Below, one piece after another: positions 14,788 through 21,966 of a DNA stretch of 61,091 bases. The notes below the pieces were generated by a model. It was not told where the DNA came from. It searched no databases and saw nothing but the letters and a program-made list of their open reading frames with translations. The stretch is from IMG/VR virus record IMGVR_UViG_3300021335_000017, positions 1 to 61,091 of that record; one strand, given 5' to 3'. Both the position numbers and the translations under genes were made by a program. Origin of the DNA: a virus. Numbering within the stretch: the stretch's first letter is position 1; every line of letters begins with the position of its first letter.

Positions 14788-15924
14788 TCAATGCGGCAGA
14801 TAGACAGTTTCACCAAATGGTGCTTGTAAGGAGTGATTAGTAGATACCCAAAGTACAGGACATTGCACAACTCTTTCGGATTCTGCAAAGTCCTGTGCAT
14901 CGGTTTCTAGATCAGTTAGATAAACGATTGCATCGACATCCTGATGATTTTCATCCATCCACTCAAAGGCGGGTAAGAATTGCGTACCGCCTTGCCCTTT
15001 TAGATCTAGATGTTCTTCACCAAGAGTTGAATCTTGGTCAAGCTCAAATGTCTGTTGTACTTCGTAGTCTGCGTGTACAACGACAACTGATTCCGGGCGA
15101 ACATCCTTTATTATTGAATTAAGTTCGCCAACAAACTGTTGCTGGTCTCTTGATGTGCTGCCGCTAGTGTCAAATATGAGACCTACCTTCCCACAACCTT
15201 CTGACCGTAACGATGGTACATACTCGTCCTCCGATAAGTATGCTCGATTTGGTCTTGCCCACGAATAATCGTTGGTTGTAAGGTTTGTAAAAAAGGGCCA
15301 AAGAACAGTTAACCAATTAACTTTGGGAGATACTATGTCTTCGATGAATTGAGACAAGTGTCCCGGTAATTTACCGCGTGATTTTGCTTGTTCAGCAGCT
15401 TGGGTTACGGCTATTTGCCAGTCAGCTTCTTGCTGTGCATTACTTTCCTTGGTTAGTGATCCGTTGTCAGCGTCTAACACTATGCCCCATTTACATTCTT
15501 GTAAGGATTCTCCATCGTCTTGTCTTTGTTTAAGATCGGTATAAATTGCTTCGGCAGACCATTTATCGTCGTACTTGTCGTCGAGTAATGCGCCTTCTGG
15601 TAATACTAATCCGCTCTTTACCACTAGTGGGTTGATGGCGTAGTCACATGCCATGTTCCACAGTTTAGGGTCTCTGTCACCACGTCTTGTGTGATGGTTA
15701 CCTGTGCAATGCATTACCTCATGCGCAGTTAGCCCGCGCAGCTCCATTGCGCTTTGTTTCATAATATAGTCAGGGTTGTAGATTAACCGCTTGCCATCAG
15801 TAGCAGCAGTAGAGCATTCATCAGGTTTAGATAATAATTTAAGGCGCAGAGCCAACGTACCGAAGAACGGGTGGTCCATCAGTAGTTGTGCTCGCGCTTT
15901 TAGCATTGCAGTTTCAGCGGACAT
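14788..15924 (-). CDS. VWA-like metallopeptidase-type protein (DUF2201)
   Basis: 378 aa from an ATG with GGAGG six bases upstream. The N-terminal domain has the zinc-metallopeptidase motif HEVMH (H68, E69, H72) followed by NHHTRRGDRDPKLWNMACDYAIN, as in the putative metallopeptidase domain of DUF2201. The C-terminal VWA-like domain has the metal-binding DTSGS motif and a TDLETD strand end. Proteins of this type are encoded beside MoxR AAA+ ATPases, with the ATPase remodelling targets bound by the VWA domain. Here the MoxR gene is two genes upstream with one unknown gene between. The phage role is unknown. Confidence 0.88.
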   Translation of the reverse strand: MSAETAMLKARAQLLMDHPFFGTLALRLKLLSKPDECSTAATDGKRLIYNPDYIMKQSAMELRGLTAHEVMHCTGNHHTRRGDRDPKLWNMACDYAINPLVVKSGLVLPEGALLDDKYDDKWSAEAIYTDLKQRQDDGESLQECKWGIVLDADNGSLTKESNAQQEADWQIAVTQAAEQAKSRGKLPGHLSQFIEDIVSPKVNWLTVLWPFFTNLTTNDYSWARPNRAYLSEDEYVPSLRSEGCGKVGLIFDTSGSTSRDQQQFVGELNSIIKDVRPESVVVVHADYEVQQTFELDQDSTLGEEHLDLKGQGGTQFLPAFEWMDENHQDVDAIVYLTDLETDAQDFAESERVVQCPVLWVSTNHSLQAPFGETVYLPH

Positions 15925-15925
15925 A

Positions 15926-16639
15926 TTAGCCTCCAACTAATTTAGCCGTTAGTACCATCTGGTTAGCAGCGTCTGCATCAAAGTTGACTGATTCGCGACG
16001 TTGTTTGGCTGCCGACACACGTGTTACTTTTTCGTGCATCTTTGATATAGCTTCTTGGTCAACAAGATTCTCTGCGGCAGGCCACGTCTCTAGCAGCTGT
16101 TTAAGTGTGTTACAGTTTTGAAGTAGTGCAGTTATCTGCTCACGGTATTGTTTCTCAGCATCATCACGATCGTGTCTTGATGTGTGTGCTTCGTTCACAT
16201 ATTCGAGAATTTCCGTGCGATGTTCGTTGTCCAGATCATTTACCCACAGTTCACAGTCGTAACTGCTGTAATGACCGGGTTTGTTCCAAAGGCTTATTGG
16301 AGTATCAAACTCGACATTTAGCTCCATGTGATCTTCGTTCCACTGTGTTCTTCTATCTGTTTTTTCTTGATCAGTTGCGGGTCTTTTGATTGTTAGTGCT
16401 GTAAATCTATAATCTTCAGGACCCATTTTTTCTAGCCCAAGACCACTTACACTGTTTTCACTGATTATGTCGCGTATTTGCCTAGCAACTTTTTGGAATG
16501 TAGATTCTGTAACAGCTGCTTTAAGCTTGGACTGGAAATCATTAGATGGTTTCCATTTCGGATTAGCTACTTCGAAAGCGTCCATAGCCCTTGATAGTAT
16601 GCGAGTGCGCATTTCTTGCGATAATCTGACAGATGCCAT
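15926..16639 (-). CDS. Unknown middle partner of the MoxR-VWA module (possible Nmad5-like)
   Basis: 237 aa, soluble, highly charged. It begins SVRLSQEMRTRILSRAMDAFE, which recalls the N-terminus of Nmad5-type (nucleotide-modification-associated) phage proteins; the rest has FTALTIKRP, an acidic middle and a basic C-terminal helix. The gene ends one base before the VWA gene ATG and starts ten bases after the MoxR gene, so all three are one operon and likely one complex. The Nmad5 suggestion is weak; otherwise unrecognised. Confidence 0.7.
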   Translation of the reverse strand: MASVRLSQEMRTRILSRAMDAFEVANPKWKPSNDFQSKLKAAVTESTFQKVARQIRDIISENSVSGLGLEKMGPEDYRFTALTIKRPATDQEKTDRRTQWNEDHMELNVEFDTPISLWNKPGHYSSYDCELWVNDLDNEHRTEILEYVNEAHTSRHDRDDAEKQYREQITALLQNCNTLKQLLETWPAAENLVDQEAISKMHEKVTRVSAAKQRRESVNFDADAANQMVLTAKLVGG

Positions 16640-16649
16640 GATGTTTCTC

Positions 16650-17648
16650 CTATAGTAAAACTGACGCGTTTTCTTGCGTCCATGTTGTGAATGCTGGTTG
16701 TGTCATTAACTGTTTGTCTTTAGCCATACAGTCACGAACAACCACGACTTGATACTCTGCTGGCATGCGTTTAACGTACTTCATGATTGCGTCAAAGTTG
16801 TTGGCGTCAACACGTGAAGCAAGTGCACCAGCAATTGCGTACAACACTGATGTGTTGCTTGGTACTTTTGTATGTGATGGTTTCTTGATTAGTTCGTCGA
16901 TGTCAGGAACATCTTTGTATATTGCTTTGAACGCAAGATACTCACCAGCTGGCCCGTCGCCTACGACTGATGCGCAGCCATAAAACTCATCTTCCATAAA
17001 TGGTAGTTTTCTAGATAACATTTCCCATGTACGAGGTGTTGGTGAAGCATTCTGTGAAGGGTCAATGTCATGCAGAAGAGCGGGGCGGTAACGCAAGAAC
17101 GAGATCAAAGATTCATCAATGTCATTGTTAACAGCCCAACCTACCCAATCATCAATGTTTGGCTCGATAGTGTAATGAGCAAAACGTGTTTTAAGTGGTG
17201 TAGGCATTTCGTGAACAGCGGCACGATCTTGAGCGCGGTTACCACATGCAATGATTGTAGTGTTTGGTGGAAGTGTATAAGTACCAATCTTGTGATCAAG
17301 CGTAAGCTGCAGCAGGGCGTTCTGTGTTGCTTTCGGTGCGTTAGGCAACTCATCAATAATAACAAGTACTGGTCCTTGATAGTCTGATGGCGGGTAATCT
17401 TCCGGGATACCGTAGCGTGTTTTGTACGTACCATCGTCCATTTCTACTACCTTGAGACCACCACGTACGTCGACTGGGTCAAACAAGTTAGCACGTATTT
17501 CGAAAATTTTTGATTTGGTTAAGTGCCCAAATTGGTAAGCCATTGCAGACTTAGCACATCCGGGTGGTCCCCAAAGCATGCTTGATATACCGGCAAGCGC
17601 ATTTGCTTTTAGTTCCGGTGTAAGACAAGAGGGTCGTATTGTCCTCAT
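16650..17648 (-). CDS. MoxR-like AAA+ ATPase
   Basis: 332 aa. Walker A GPPGCAKS (residues 27-34), Walker B LVIIDELPNA (about 94-103), sensor 1 TTIIACGNR and the arginine-finger region TPLKTRFAHY are present in the order expected for MoxR AAA+ ATPases. In known systems such as RavA-ViaA these act as chaperones together with a VWA protein, which fits the downstream VWA gene. The ATG overlaps the preceding small gene by 4 bp. Confidence 0.92.
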   Translation of the reverse strand: MRTIRPSCLTPELKANALAGISSMLWGPPGCAKSAMAYQFGHLTKSKIFEIRANLFDPVDVRGGLKVVEMDDGTYKTRYGIPEDYPPSDYQGPVLVIIDELPNAPKATQNALLQLTLDHKIGTYTLPPNTTIIACGNRAQDRAAVHEMPTPLKTRFAHYTIEPNIDDWVGWAVNNDIDESLISFLRYRPALLHDIDPSQNASPTPRTWEMLSRKLPFMEDEFYGCASVVGDGPAGEYLAFKAIYKDVPDIDELIKKPSHTKVPSNTSVLYAIAGALASRVDANNFDAIMKYVKRMPAEYQVVVVRDCMAKDKQLMTQPAFTTWTQENASVLL

Positions 17649-17878
17649 AAGTTCACTCCTAGGTTAAAGGTTTCGTTAAGGCTTGTAGCCATTGTGTTGA
17701 TCTGTTCCCAGATATAGTCTCCGTCTTTAGCTTCGAGCGGTTCCCATGCTCGATGTTCAAGTTCCATGAATAGTTGTTCGTCGTCCATTCCATCCCAATC
17801 GGCAGGCAGTTCTGAATATAAATAGAAGCCTGCTGAATATTCGATAAGCGATGTTTGTGTCCACGGTTCGTTGTTCAT
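17645..17878 (-). CDS. Hypothetical acidic early protein
   Basis: 77 aa, acidic (many D/E, few K/R), with a WDGMDDEQLFMELEHRAWEP segment. It overlaps the MoxR gene by 4 bp (ATGA) and is the first gene of that coupled group. Acidic small early phage proteins sometimes mimic DNA or inhibit host enzymes; that is only a possibility here. Confidence 0.75.
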   Translation of the reverse strand: MNNEPWTQTSLIEYSAGFYLYSELPADWDGMDDEQLFMELEHRAWEPLEAKDGDYIWEQINTMATSLNETFNLGVNL

Positions 17879-17880
17879 GC

Positions 17881-18048
17881 TCAGTCCTCAAGAGGAAGCA
17901 GACTTGCCAGGCTGCCAAGACGTGCTTCATCGATTTTGTCGTCTACAAAAGGGTCTTCTTCATAAGGTTTGTAGTAACCTTTTTTCTCTTCGTAGTCTGA
18001 ATAGTCGTAGCTTGGATCGTCGTCTATGCGACAGGGTTCGCGGTTCAT
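17881..18048 (-). CDS. Tiny acidic Tyr-rich protein
   Basis: 55 aa, starting at the ATG that overlaps the previous stop by one base (TAATG) and has GGAGAGG upstream. An acidic, Tyr-rich middle (DYSDYEEKKGYYKPYEEDPF) suggests disorder. Function unknown. Confidence 0.6.
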   Translation of the reverse strand: MNREPCRIDDDPSYDYSDYEEKKGYYKPYEEDPFVDDKIDEARLGSLASLLPLED

Positions 18049-18197
18049 TACTCGTCCTCTCCGATTATTTCTTCGTTGATTAAGTCCCATAGGGAATCAA
18101 GTATGGGGTTGTAGCCTTCTATGTTCCTTTCTCCGATGTAGTTTTGCAGAGAGTCGATCACTTCAAGGGCTTGATGTTTGTTTTCAATTTCAATCAT
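18048..18197 (-). CDS. Tiny acidic helical protein
   Basis: 49 aa, acidic, predicted helical (EVIDSLQNYIGERN...LWDLINEEIIGEDE). It has a GGAGAAG ribosome binding site, starts inside the previous gene's end (ATGA overlap), and ends in TAATG with the next. Function unknown. Confidence 0.65.
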   Translation of the reverse strand: MIEIENKHQALEVIDSLQNYIGERNIEGYNPILDSLWDLINEEIIGEDE

Positions 18198-18373
18198 TTG
18201 TTTTCTTCTCCGTAATCCATGTTTACTTTGTACATGCCGCCGCCTACTGGCTCTACAAAGCCAACTTCTAATGCATACCGTAGAAGTGAGTCTTCGTCAT
18301 ATTCAAAGTTGAGAGCAGGGGCTTGTGATTTCCACAATTGCTTTTTATTCACAATAATTTCTTCGTCACTCAT
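18194..18373 (-). CDS. Small hypothetical early protein
   Basis: 59 aa, acidic. The C-terminal half (LLRYALEVGFVEPVGGGMYKV) looks like a small folded domain. AGGAGG lies four to five bases before the ATG. It overlaps both neighbours by 4 bp. Function unknown. Confidence 0.7.
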   Translation of the reverse strand: MSDEEIIVNKKQLWKSQAPALNFEYDEDSLLRYALEVGFVEPVGGGMYKVNMDYGEENK

Positions 18374-18543
18374 AGTTCCTCCTCGATCGTCTCATCGATG
18401 TCATAGTTAGAATTTGTAAGTACTTCAGGTCGGTATTGGGCCATTTTGTCTGTGTAGCATTTGTCGCAGACTTTACAGAGCTCTATGCCTCGTGCGTCGT
18501 ATTCCCACCAACTGGCTTCGTTTTCATGTAAACAAATACCCAT
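18370..18543 (-). CDS. Small Cys-rich zinc-finger-like phage protein
   Basis: 57 aa. It has C4, H6 and then C-K-V-C-D-K-C (residues 23-29), which can form a zinc site, followed by YRPEVLTNSNYD. The pattern W-W-E-Y-D-A-R-G-I-x-L-C-x-V-C is recurrent in small phage early proteins. It overlaps the next gene by 4 bp. Function unknown. Confidence 0.75.
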   Translation of the reverse strand: MGICLHENEASWWEYDARGIELCKVCDKCYTDKMAQYRPEVLTNSNYDIDETIEEEL

Positions 18544-18707
18544 TAGATTCCCTCGTTTACTGTTTCGATTACCCTCTCTAAAAGAAGGGCATCATCTGAG
18601 AAATCTTTCAGTTGCATAAGAACTTCTGCGTATCTAAAGTCTCTGTTAATTGCGTTGTCGCCAAAGGCCAACTCAAACACTTCTTCTACGAACTCGTCTT
18701 TGGTCAT
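18543..18707 (-). CDS. Small helical acidic early protein
   Basis: 54 aa from the ATG with AGGAGA upstream. Mostly helical and acidic (TKDEFVEEVFELAFGD). It lies 13 bp downstream of an operator-like palindrome (18721-18735) and overlaps the gene upstream by 35 bp in another frame. Function unknown. Confidence 0.65.
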   Translation of the reverse strand: MTKDEFVEEVFELAFGDNAINRDFRYAEVLMQLKDFSDDALLLERVIETVNEGI

Positions 18708-18879
18708 TACTCTTCTCCTTATTAGCCCTACTAATAACGCTACGCGTAGTAAAAATTTCAGAACTTTGTGGAAGCTCCACCTTTGATTCAAGTAACTTGT
18801 CAAAGAATTTGTCCATGATTTCGTTACAAGTTTTGTTACATATAGCTAAGTTTTTTTGCCATTCGACTGGATCTTCCAT
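18673..18879 (-). CDS. Hypothetical early protein with basic tail
   Basis: 68 aa from the ATG one base after the stop of the upstream gene (TGATATG), suggesting coupled translation; no good Shine-Dalgarno. Helical N-terminus with two Cys, basic C-terminus (KSNDQRRVRRRSV). Its last codons contain the palindrome at 18721-18735 and overlap the next gene, so the coding of this end is constrained by regulation or not real. Confidence 0.5.
   Translation of the reverse strand: MEDPVEWQKNLAICNKTCNEIMDKFFDKLLESKVELPQSSEIFTTRSVISRANKEKSNDQRRVRRRSV
18721..18735 (-). promoter_or_regulatory. Operator-like palindrome before a small early gene
   Basis: Sense ATTAGTAGGGCTAAT, directly followed by AAGGAGA, the ribosome binding site of the gene starting at 18707. 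It lies within the 3' coding part of the preceding gene. Any -35/-10 here is weak; a role at the RNA level is as likely as at the DNA level. Confidence 0.62.
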
Positions 18880-18880
18880 A

Positions 18881-19153
18881 TCAATGCACCGTGCTTTTGT
18901 TAGGGTTTTTCGACCATAGTTCGCCTTCAGCTTCACTGTTTAACTCTTCTGCAAGTTCCATGACATATGAGATAAGCTGTTGTACTTTGTTGGTATCTCC
19001 GTCAGCCATATGCAATGCGGCTTGAAGAAATATACTGAGGCCCGCAACACATAATTCATGTGCATCAGATTCATCTGGTAAGGCGTTAACAATTGCGTTG
19101 CGAATGTCTAGCATTCGTTCTGTTCTTTCTTCCGCTTCTTTTTCATCTATCAT
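18881..19153 (-). CDS. Hypothetical helical early protein
   Basis: 90 aa, acidic and all-helical by composition (AEERTERMLDIRNAIVNALPDES; MADGDTNKVQQLISYVMELAEEL). GGAGTGA lies five to six bases before the ATG. Function unknown. Confidence 0.75.
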   Translation of the reverse strand: MIDEKEAEERTERMLDIRNAIVNALPDESDAHELCVAGLSIFLQAALHMADGDTNKVQQLISYVMELAEELNSEAEGELWSKNPNKSTVH

Positions 19154-19162
19154 GATTCACTC

Positions 19163-19348
19163 CTAAAAATTAATAACGATGTGTTGCACACCTCTAGCTT
19201 TGGCACGACATAAATACTCTAAGTAATGTCCGCTTTGCTCGAGCCCTGTTTCATCTTCTAAGTCCCACAATCTGGCACGTTCTTTCCGAATAGCGATGTC
19301 AATTGGTTCTAGTTTTGCTTTTACTACTGGGCTGCTTTCGGGATACAT
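19163..19348 (-). CDS. Small hypothetical early protein
   Basis: 61 aa from an ATG with AAGGA seven to eight bases upstream. Contains RARLWDLEDETGLEQSGHYLEYLCRAK, probably a helical hairpin. It overlaps the preceding gene by 50 bp in another frame. Function unknown. Confidence 0.6.
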   Translation of the reverse strand: MYPESSPVVKAKLEPIDIAIRKERARLWDLEDETGLEQSGHYLEYLCRAKARGVQHIVINF

Positions 19349-19439
19349 CTTTATCCTTACCTTTATTCCTAAAAATTCTGTCGAAGTTGGCATCGAATGC
19401 CGCTTTATTAGTGGGTCGTTGTTTGCTGCCTTTGCTCAT
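19299..19439 (-). CDS. Small basic phage protein (SKGSKQRP family)
   Basis: 46 aa. The N-terminus MSKGSKQRPTNKAAFDANFD is a recurrent opening of small basic phage proteins; the C-terminal half is K/R/S-rich and probably disordered. GGAG lies eight bases before the ATG. Function unknown. Confidence 0.7.
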   Translation of the reverse strand: MSKGSKQRPTNKAAFDANFDRIFRNKGKDKDVSRKQPSSKSKTRTN

Positions 19440-19440
19440 A

Positions 19441-19629
19441 TCACTGCTCCAAATAATCGACCACAGTGAAGTCTGTGTGCTCACCGTATATTTTTTCATC
19501 GGGGTCAAAGTAATAGAAAATGTCTTCGTCATCTATGTAGGGATTATCTGGGTTGTATTCACCTACATAGCAACGTTTGACATGTATTTCTGGGAGATCA
19601 TTCCAATGCATTGCTATATAAATAACCAT
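19441..19629 (-). CDS. Small acidic hypothetical protein
   Basis: 62 aa, acidic and aromatic (NPDNPYIDDEDIFYYFDPDEK). GAGGA lies nine bases before the ATG. Function unknown; composition is compatible with a host-enzyme inhibitor but nothing specific is visible. Confidence 0.65.
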   Translation of the reverse strand: MVIYIAMHWNDLPEIHVKRCYVGEYNPDNPYIDDEDIFYYFDPDEKIYGEHTDFTVVDYLEQ

Positions 19630-19631
19630 GA

Positions 19632-19859
19632 CTAGTCCTCACAGGTTTCGCAAAACTGATGGTATTGCTTGGACTGTTCAATTTGTCTGATGGCACGCTC
19701 TACAGAAATTAAGGTAGACACACTTGTCTCACCCCCACCGACAAAACGGGCTATTGTATTTAGATGGACTCCCGCCATTTTTGCGATGGTTTCTCTGTTA
19801 CGCCAACGCAATATTTTAGTGGCACACTCTTGGCGAATTTTATCGACTGTCGAATACAT
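19632..19859 (-). CDS. Small HTH DNA-binding protein
   Basis: 75 aa. The segment NRETIAKMAGVHLNTIARFVGGGETSVSTLISVERAI is a lambda-Cro/LacI-type helix-turn-helix with recognition helix VHLNTIARF. The start at 19859 has GGGGG six bases upstream; a longer start at 19877 would overlap the membrane protein gene. It could be an early-lytic regulator (Cro-like), a second candidate to bind the genome-wide palindromes. Confidence 0.75.
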   Translation of the reverse strand: MYSTVDKIRQECATKILRWRNRETIAKMAGVHLNTIARFVGGGETSVSTLISVERAIRQIEQSKQYHQFCETCED

Positions 19860-19867
19860 ACTGCCCC

Positions 19868-20146
19868 CTATACCCAAGCAAACTTGCGATACGGGAAGGT
19901 GTCAGTCTTTACCACCGATAGTTTTTCAGTGCGGATTGTTCGACGTGCGATGAAAAGAAACACGCTGATGATAAGACCAGCAGTTAGGCCTGCCATCATG
20001 CCTGCAAATGTGCCTGCAAATATCCACATAAGAAAGAACGTAAGCACGATATCCAGCGCAATGTCGAAGCGTGCGACTCTGCGGATACCGAATTTAAGTA
20101 ATAAAAAGATCATGCCGAAAGCGGCAATAAGTCCTGCAGTAAACAT
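19868..20146 (-). CDS. Small integral membrane protein
   Basis: 92 aa. Three hydrophobic stretches: residues 2-19 (FTAGLIAAFGMIFLLLKF), about 27-46 (ALDIVLTFFLMWIFAGTF) and 48-68 (GMMAGLTAGLIISVFLFIA), then a basic tail. GGAGGAAT precedes the ATG. An early-block membrane protein; possible roles are superinfection exclusion or host membrane alteration, none shown. Confidence 0.75.
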   Translation of the reverse strand: MFTAGLIAAFGMIFLLLKFGIRRVARFDIALDIVLTFFLMWIFAGTFAGMMAGLTAGLIISVFLFIARRTIRTEKLSVVKTDTFPYRKFAWV

Positions 20147-20148
20147 AA

Positions 20149-20313
20149 TTATTCCTCCAGTTTACGGTCTGTGTAATGACGTAAGTCGTCGAGTTTGCAT
20201 GCACAAAACGCAAACGCTTGTGCTGCCACGTAGCTGGTGTGCTTCACTGTAAGCAGTGACCAACGTCTTGCTGTTTTATAAATTTCTTCTTTATTAAAAG
20301 TTTCACTGTCCAT
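20149..20313 (-). CDS. Tiny hypothetical early protein
   Basis: 54 aa with two Cys (C-A-C) in a helical middle (HTSYVAAQAFAFCACKL). The gene follows the previous stop with no gap. It carries the GGAGG of the downstream membrane protein gene in its last codons. Function unknown. Confidence 0.6.
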   Translation of the reverse strand: MDSETFNKEEIYKTARRWSLLTVKHTSYVAAQAFAFCACKLDDLRHYTDRKLEE

Positions 20314-20484
20314 CTAAAACGCTCCTTTGTATAAAAGAATTTCTTTTTGTAACATTTCTAAATCGTAATCTTCGTTGATTACCCCAAGTATTATTTCGAG
20401 TAATGACTCTTTAACTGTCATATCATTACTAGTACCTAACCAATCCAATAGATCTTTACGAGTTACTCTTGGCACGCTTTTCAC
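20314..20484 (-). CDS. Tiny helical acidic early protein (GTG start)
   Basis: 56 aa from a GTG with GGAGG seven bases upstream, which is better supported than the GTG further upstream at 20520. Helical, acidic (KESLLEIILGVINEDYDLEMLQKEIL). Function unknown. Confidence 0.6.
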   Translation of the reverse strand: MKSVPRVTRKDLLDWLGTSNDMTVKESLLEIILGVINEDYDLEMLQKEILLYKGAF

Positions 20485-20500
20485 GGTCCGTCCTCCGTTG

Positions 20501-20671
20501 TCAAAGTTCAAAACAATCACGGACAGCGCTTACCCAATTAACATCATCGAGTTCGCTTTTGTCGTGATACAAATGTTTAAACACTTTTTCTGTACCGTCT
20601 TTGAATACAACACACACTTTGTCTGTGAAACTAACGTGTGGGAATAACTGTTCATAGATTGAAATACTCAT
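20501..20671 (-). CDS. Tiny hypothetical early protein
   Basis: 56 aa; alternating hydrophobic pattern (VSFTDKVCVVFKDGTEKVFKHLY) suggests a small beta-sheet protein. A GGAGG-type site lies upstream of the ATG. It is the first gene after the terminator at 20733-20766. Function unknown. Confidence 0.6.
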   Translation of the reverse strand: MSISIYEQLFPHVSFTDKVCVVFKDGTEKVFKHLYHDKSELDDVNWVSAVRDCFEL

Positions 20672-20732
20672 AAATCCTCCATTGTTAAAGAAGCAAGCAC
20701 GCTAGCTCCCAGGTAACTGTGTGTGTTTAAAT

Positions 20733-20766
20733 AAAAAACCCCACCCAATCCGAAGACTGAGTGGGG
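20733..20766 (-). terminator. Strong intrinsic terminator with UUCG loop (leftward)
   Basis: Read leftward, a 12-bp stem (CCCCACTCAGTC with GATTGGGTGGGG, two G-U pairs) is closed by a UUCG tetraloop and followed by six U residues. It ends the transcript of the gene at 20776-21372. Confidence 0.92.
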
Positions 20767-20775
20767 TAGTTGAGG

Positions 20776-21372
20776 TTAAGCTGCTTTACGCGCTGCACGT
20801 TTCTCTGCAAACTTGGCTCGCAACGTATCTTTCTGTTGCTCCTCAAGCTCTTCCGAGATTGCATTCATCTCGGTCTGTGCATCAGGGAATGAATCACACG
20901 TACAACGTGGCTGCCATTCTCCTGTCTGCTCATCGCGCTGAGTCGGTGCGAAGTAATACAAATTCTGTATATCAACTTCTGCACTCATCTCCTGAGCAAG
21001 TGAAGCATGCGACTGGAACAGCGTGTTGTAATCAAGATCAACTGTCTCGATAACATCTGTATTAGTCGACACACCGACCATCTCCGCCGCACGTTCTGCA
21101 GGCTCGACGCCGTATACTTCAATCTCAGTATTCTGTGCTGACCAAAGCTTGCGAGCATTCCAACAAACCTTGTCCATCAATGTCTGATGAAAGCCAATGA
21201 TGGCTAGCGGGTGATATGAAGTCTCATCAGATGCAGCTGCGATGAATGCTTCTTCGAAGTCCGTCTCGAGGTCACCAGTGTTGAATGAAGCGATATGCTT
21301 AGCTAACTCTCCTTTGTAGCCTTTGTAATCGCAAATATCTAAAAACGCATTGGTAATAAATGAATCTTTCAT
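20776..21372 (-). CDS. Hypothetical early protein
   Basis: 198 aa, soluble. Acidic N-terminal two thirds (helices HIASFNTGDLETDFEEAFIAAAS and FHQTLMDKVCWNARKLW), then a charged helical tail (EELEEQQKDTLRAKFAEKRAARKAA). It is the first larger protein of the early transcript and is closed by a strong terminator. No family recognised. Confidence 0.8.
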   Translation of the reverse strand: MKDSFITNAFLDICDYKGYKGELAKHIASFNTGDLETDFEEAFIAAASDETSYHPLAIIGFHQTLMDKVCWNARKLWSAQNTEIEVYGVEPAERAAEMVGVSTNTDVIETVDLDYNTLFQSHASLAQEMSAEVDIQNLYYFAPTQRDEQTGEWQPRCTCDSFPDAQTEMNAISEELEEQQKDTLRAKFAEKRAARKAA

Positions 21373-21376
21373 AGTC

Positions 21377-21541
21377 TTAAAAGTCCTCTAGTAGTTGTTC
21401 AGTTGTTAAATTAGATTTCACTTCTTGTGATGCTAGTTGCAACATCAAATGAACCATTTCCAAGTGTTGAAGATCCGGTTCTACTTGGTCGTTGTCAGAG
21501 ACCAAATCCCAGTTTTCACGTTCAAGGTTTAAACTAACCAT
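21377..21541 (-). CDS. Tiny acidic early protein
   Basis: 54 aa, acidic helical peptide (HLEMVHLMLQLASQEVKSNLTTEQLLEDF). It starts two bases after the preceding gene's stop region and ends four bases before the next start. The ribosome binding site is weak (GGTAT-type), so coupling is likely. Function unknown. Confidence 0.6.
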   Translation of the reverse strand: MVSLNLERENWDLVSDNDQVEPDLQHLEMVHLMLQLASQEVKSNLTTEQLLEDF

Positions 21542-21543
21542 TT

Positions 21544-21717
21544 CTATACCTCCGTAATTTCATCAGCTTCGAACATTTCAGCTAGTACAGCACCGAGTGC
21601 TACCAACAAAAGATCTGCTGGATTCTCTTTGATGTGCTTGATACCTGCTTTCGCTTTTTGCTTACACTTAAACCATTTGGTAGGTGTAATATTCTTTTCA
21701 AAACGTCTATGGAACAT
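21544..21717 (-). CDS. Small peptide with a hydrophobic segment
   Basis: 57 aa. Basic N-terminal half (RRFEKNITPTKWFKCKQKAK) and a hydrophobic helix ADLLLVALGAVLAEMF near residues 38-53. It has a GAGG site and lies directly downstream of two operator-like palindromes, so it is probably the first gene read from that promoter cluster. Function unknown. Confidence 0.65.
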   Translation of the reverse strand: MFHRRFEKNITPTKWFKCKQKAKAGIKHIKENPADLLLVALGAVLAEMFEADEITEV

Positions 21718-21740
21718 AATTAAATACCTCAAGATAAATT

Positions 21741-21755
21741 ATTAGTGAGCCTAAT
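21741..21755 (-). promoter_or_regulatory. Promoter overlapped by an operator-like palindrome
   Basis: Sense ATTAGGCTCACTAAT. Read leftward, TTGTTT and TAATAA are separated by 17 bp, and the palindrome's right arm supplies the -10. It lies 23 bp before the start of the gene at 21717. This copy has C instead of a purine at the last loop base of the plus strand. Confidence 0.68.
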
Positions 21756-21827
21756 ACTCATAAACAATCTGACCGTGAGTGATGAAATCACGAGCGTATA
21801 CAACCAACTACATGTTGTGTGAAACAT

Positions 21828-21842
21828 ATTAGCATTACTAAT
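21828..21842 (-). promoter_or_regulatory. Second upstream promoter/operator-like palindrome
   Basis: Sense ATTAGTAATGCTAAT. Read leftward, TTGATT and TAATAT are separated by 18 bp with the -10 in the right arm. Together with the copy 87 bp away it makes a tandem operator pair at the head of the leftward early operon, beside the iteron array. Confidence 0.7.
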
Positions 21843-21966
21843 AAATATTAATCAACAACTCGTTGTGTATAGCTATGAACGAATAATGGACCGTTGTCCG
21901 TTGTTCGTGGTCAAATGTTAGAGGTTAGGTGTCAAAGTTAAAGTAGATTGTTAAGATGTGTGTCAT

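Noticed and set aside
14788-15924. Toxin-antitoxin or restriction function for the MoxR-VWA group
   Set aside because: No nuclease, methylase or toxin motif in the three proteins; only the chaperone-type module is supported.
19764-20252. Rightward 162-aa frame opposite the small early genes
   Set aside because: It runs against coupled leftward genes with good ribosome binding sites and has no plausible signal of its own.
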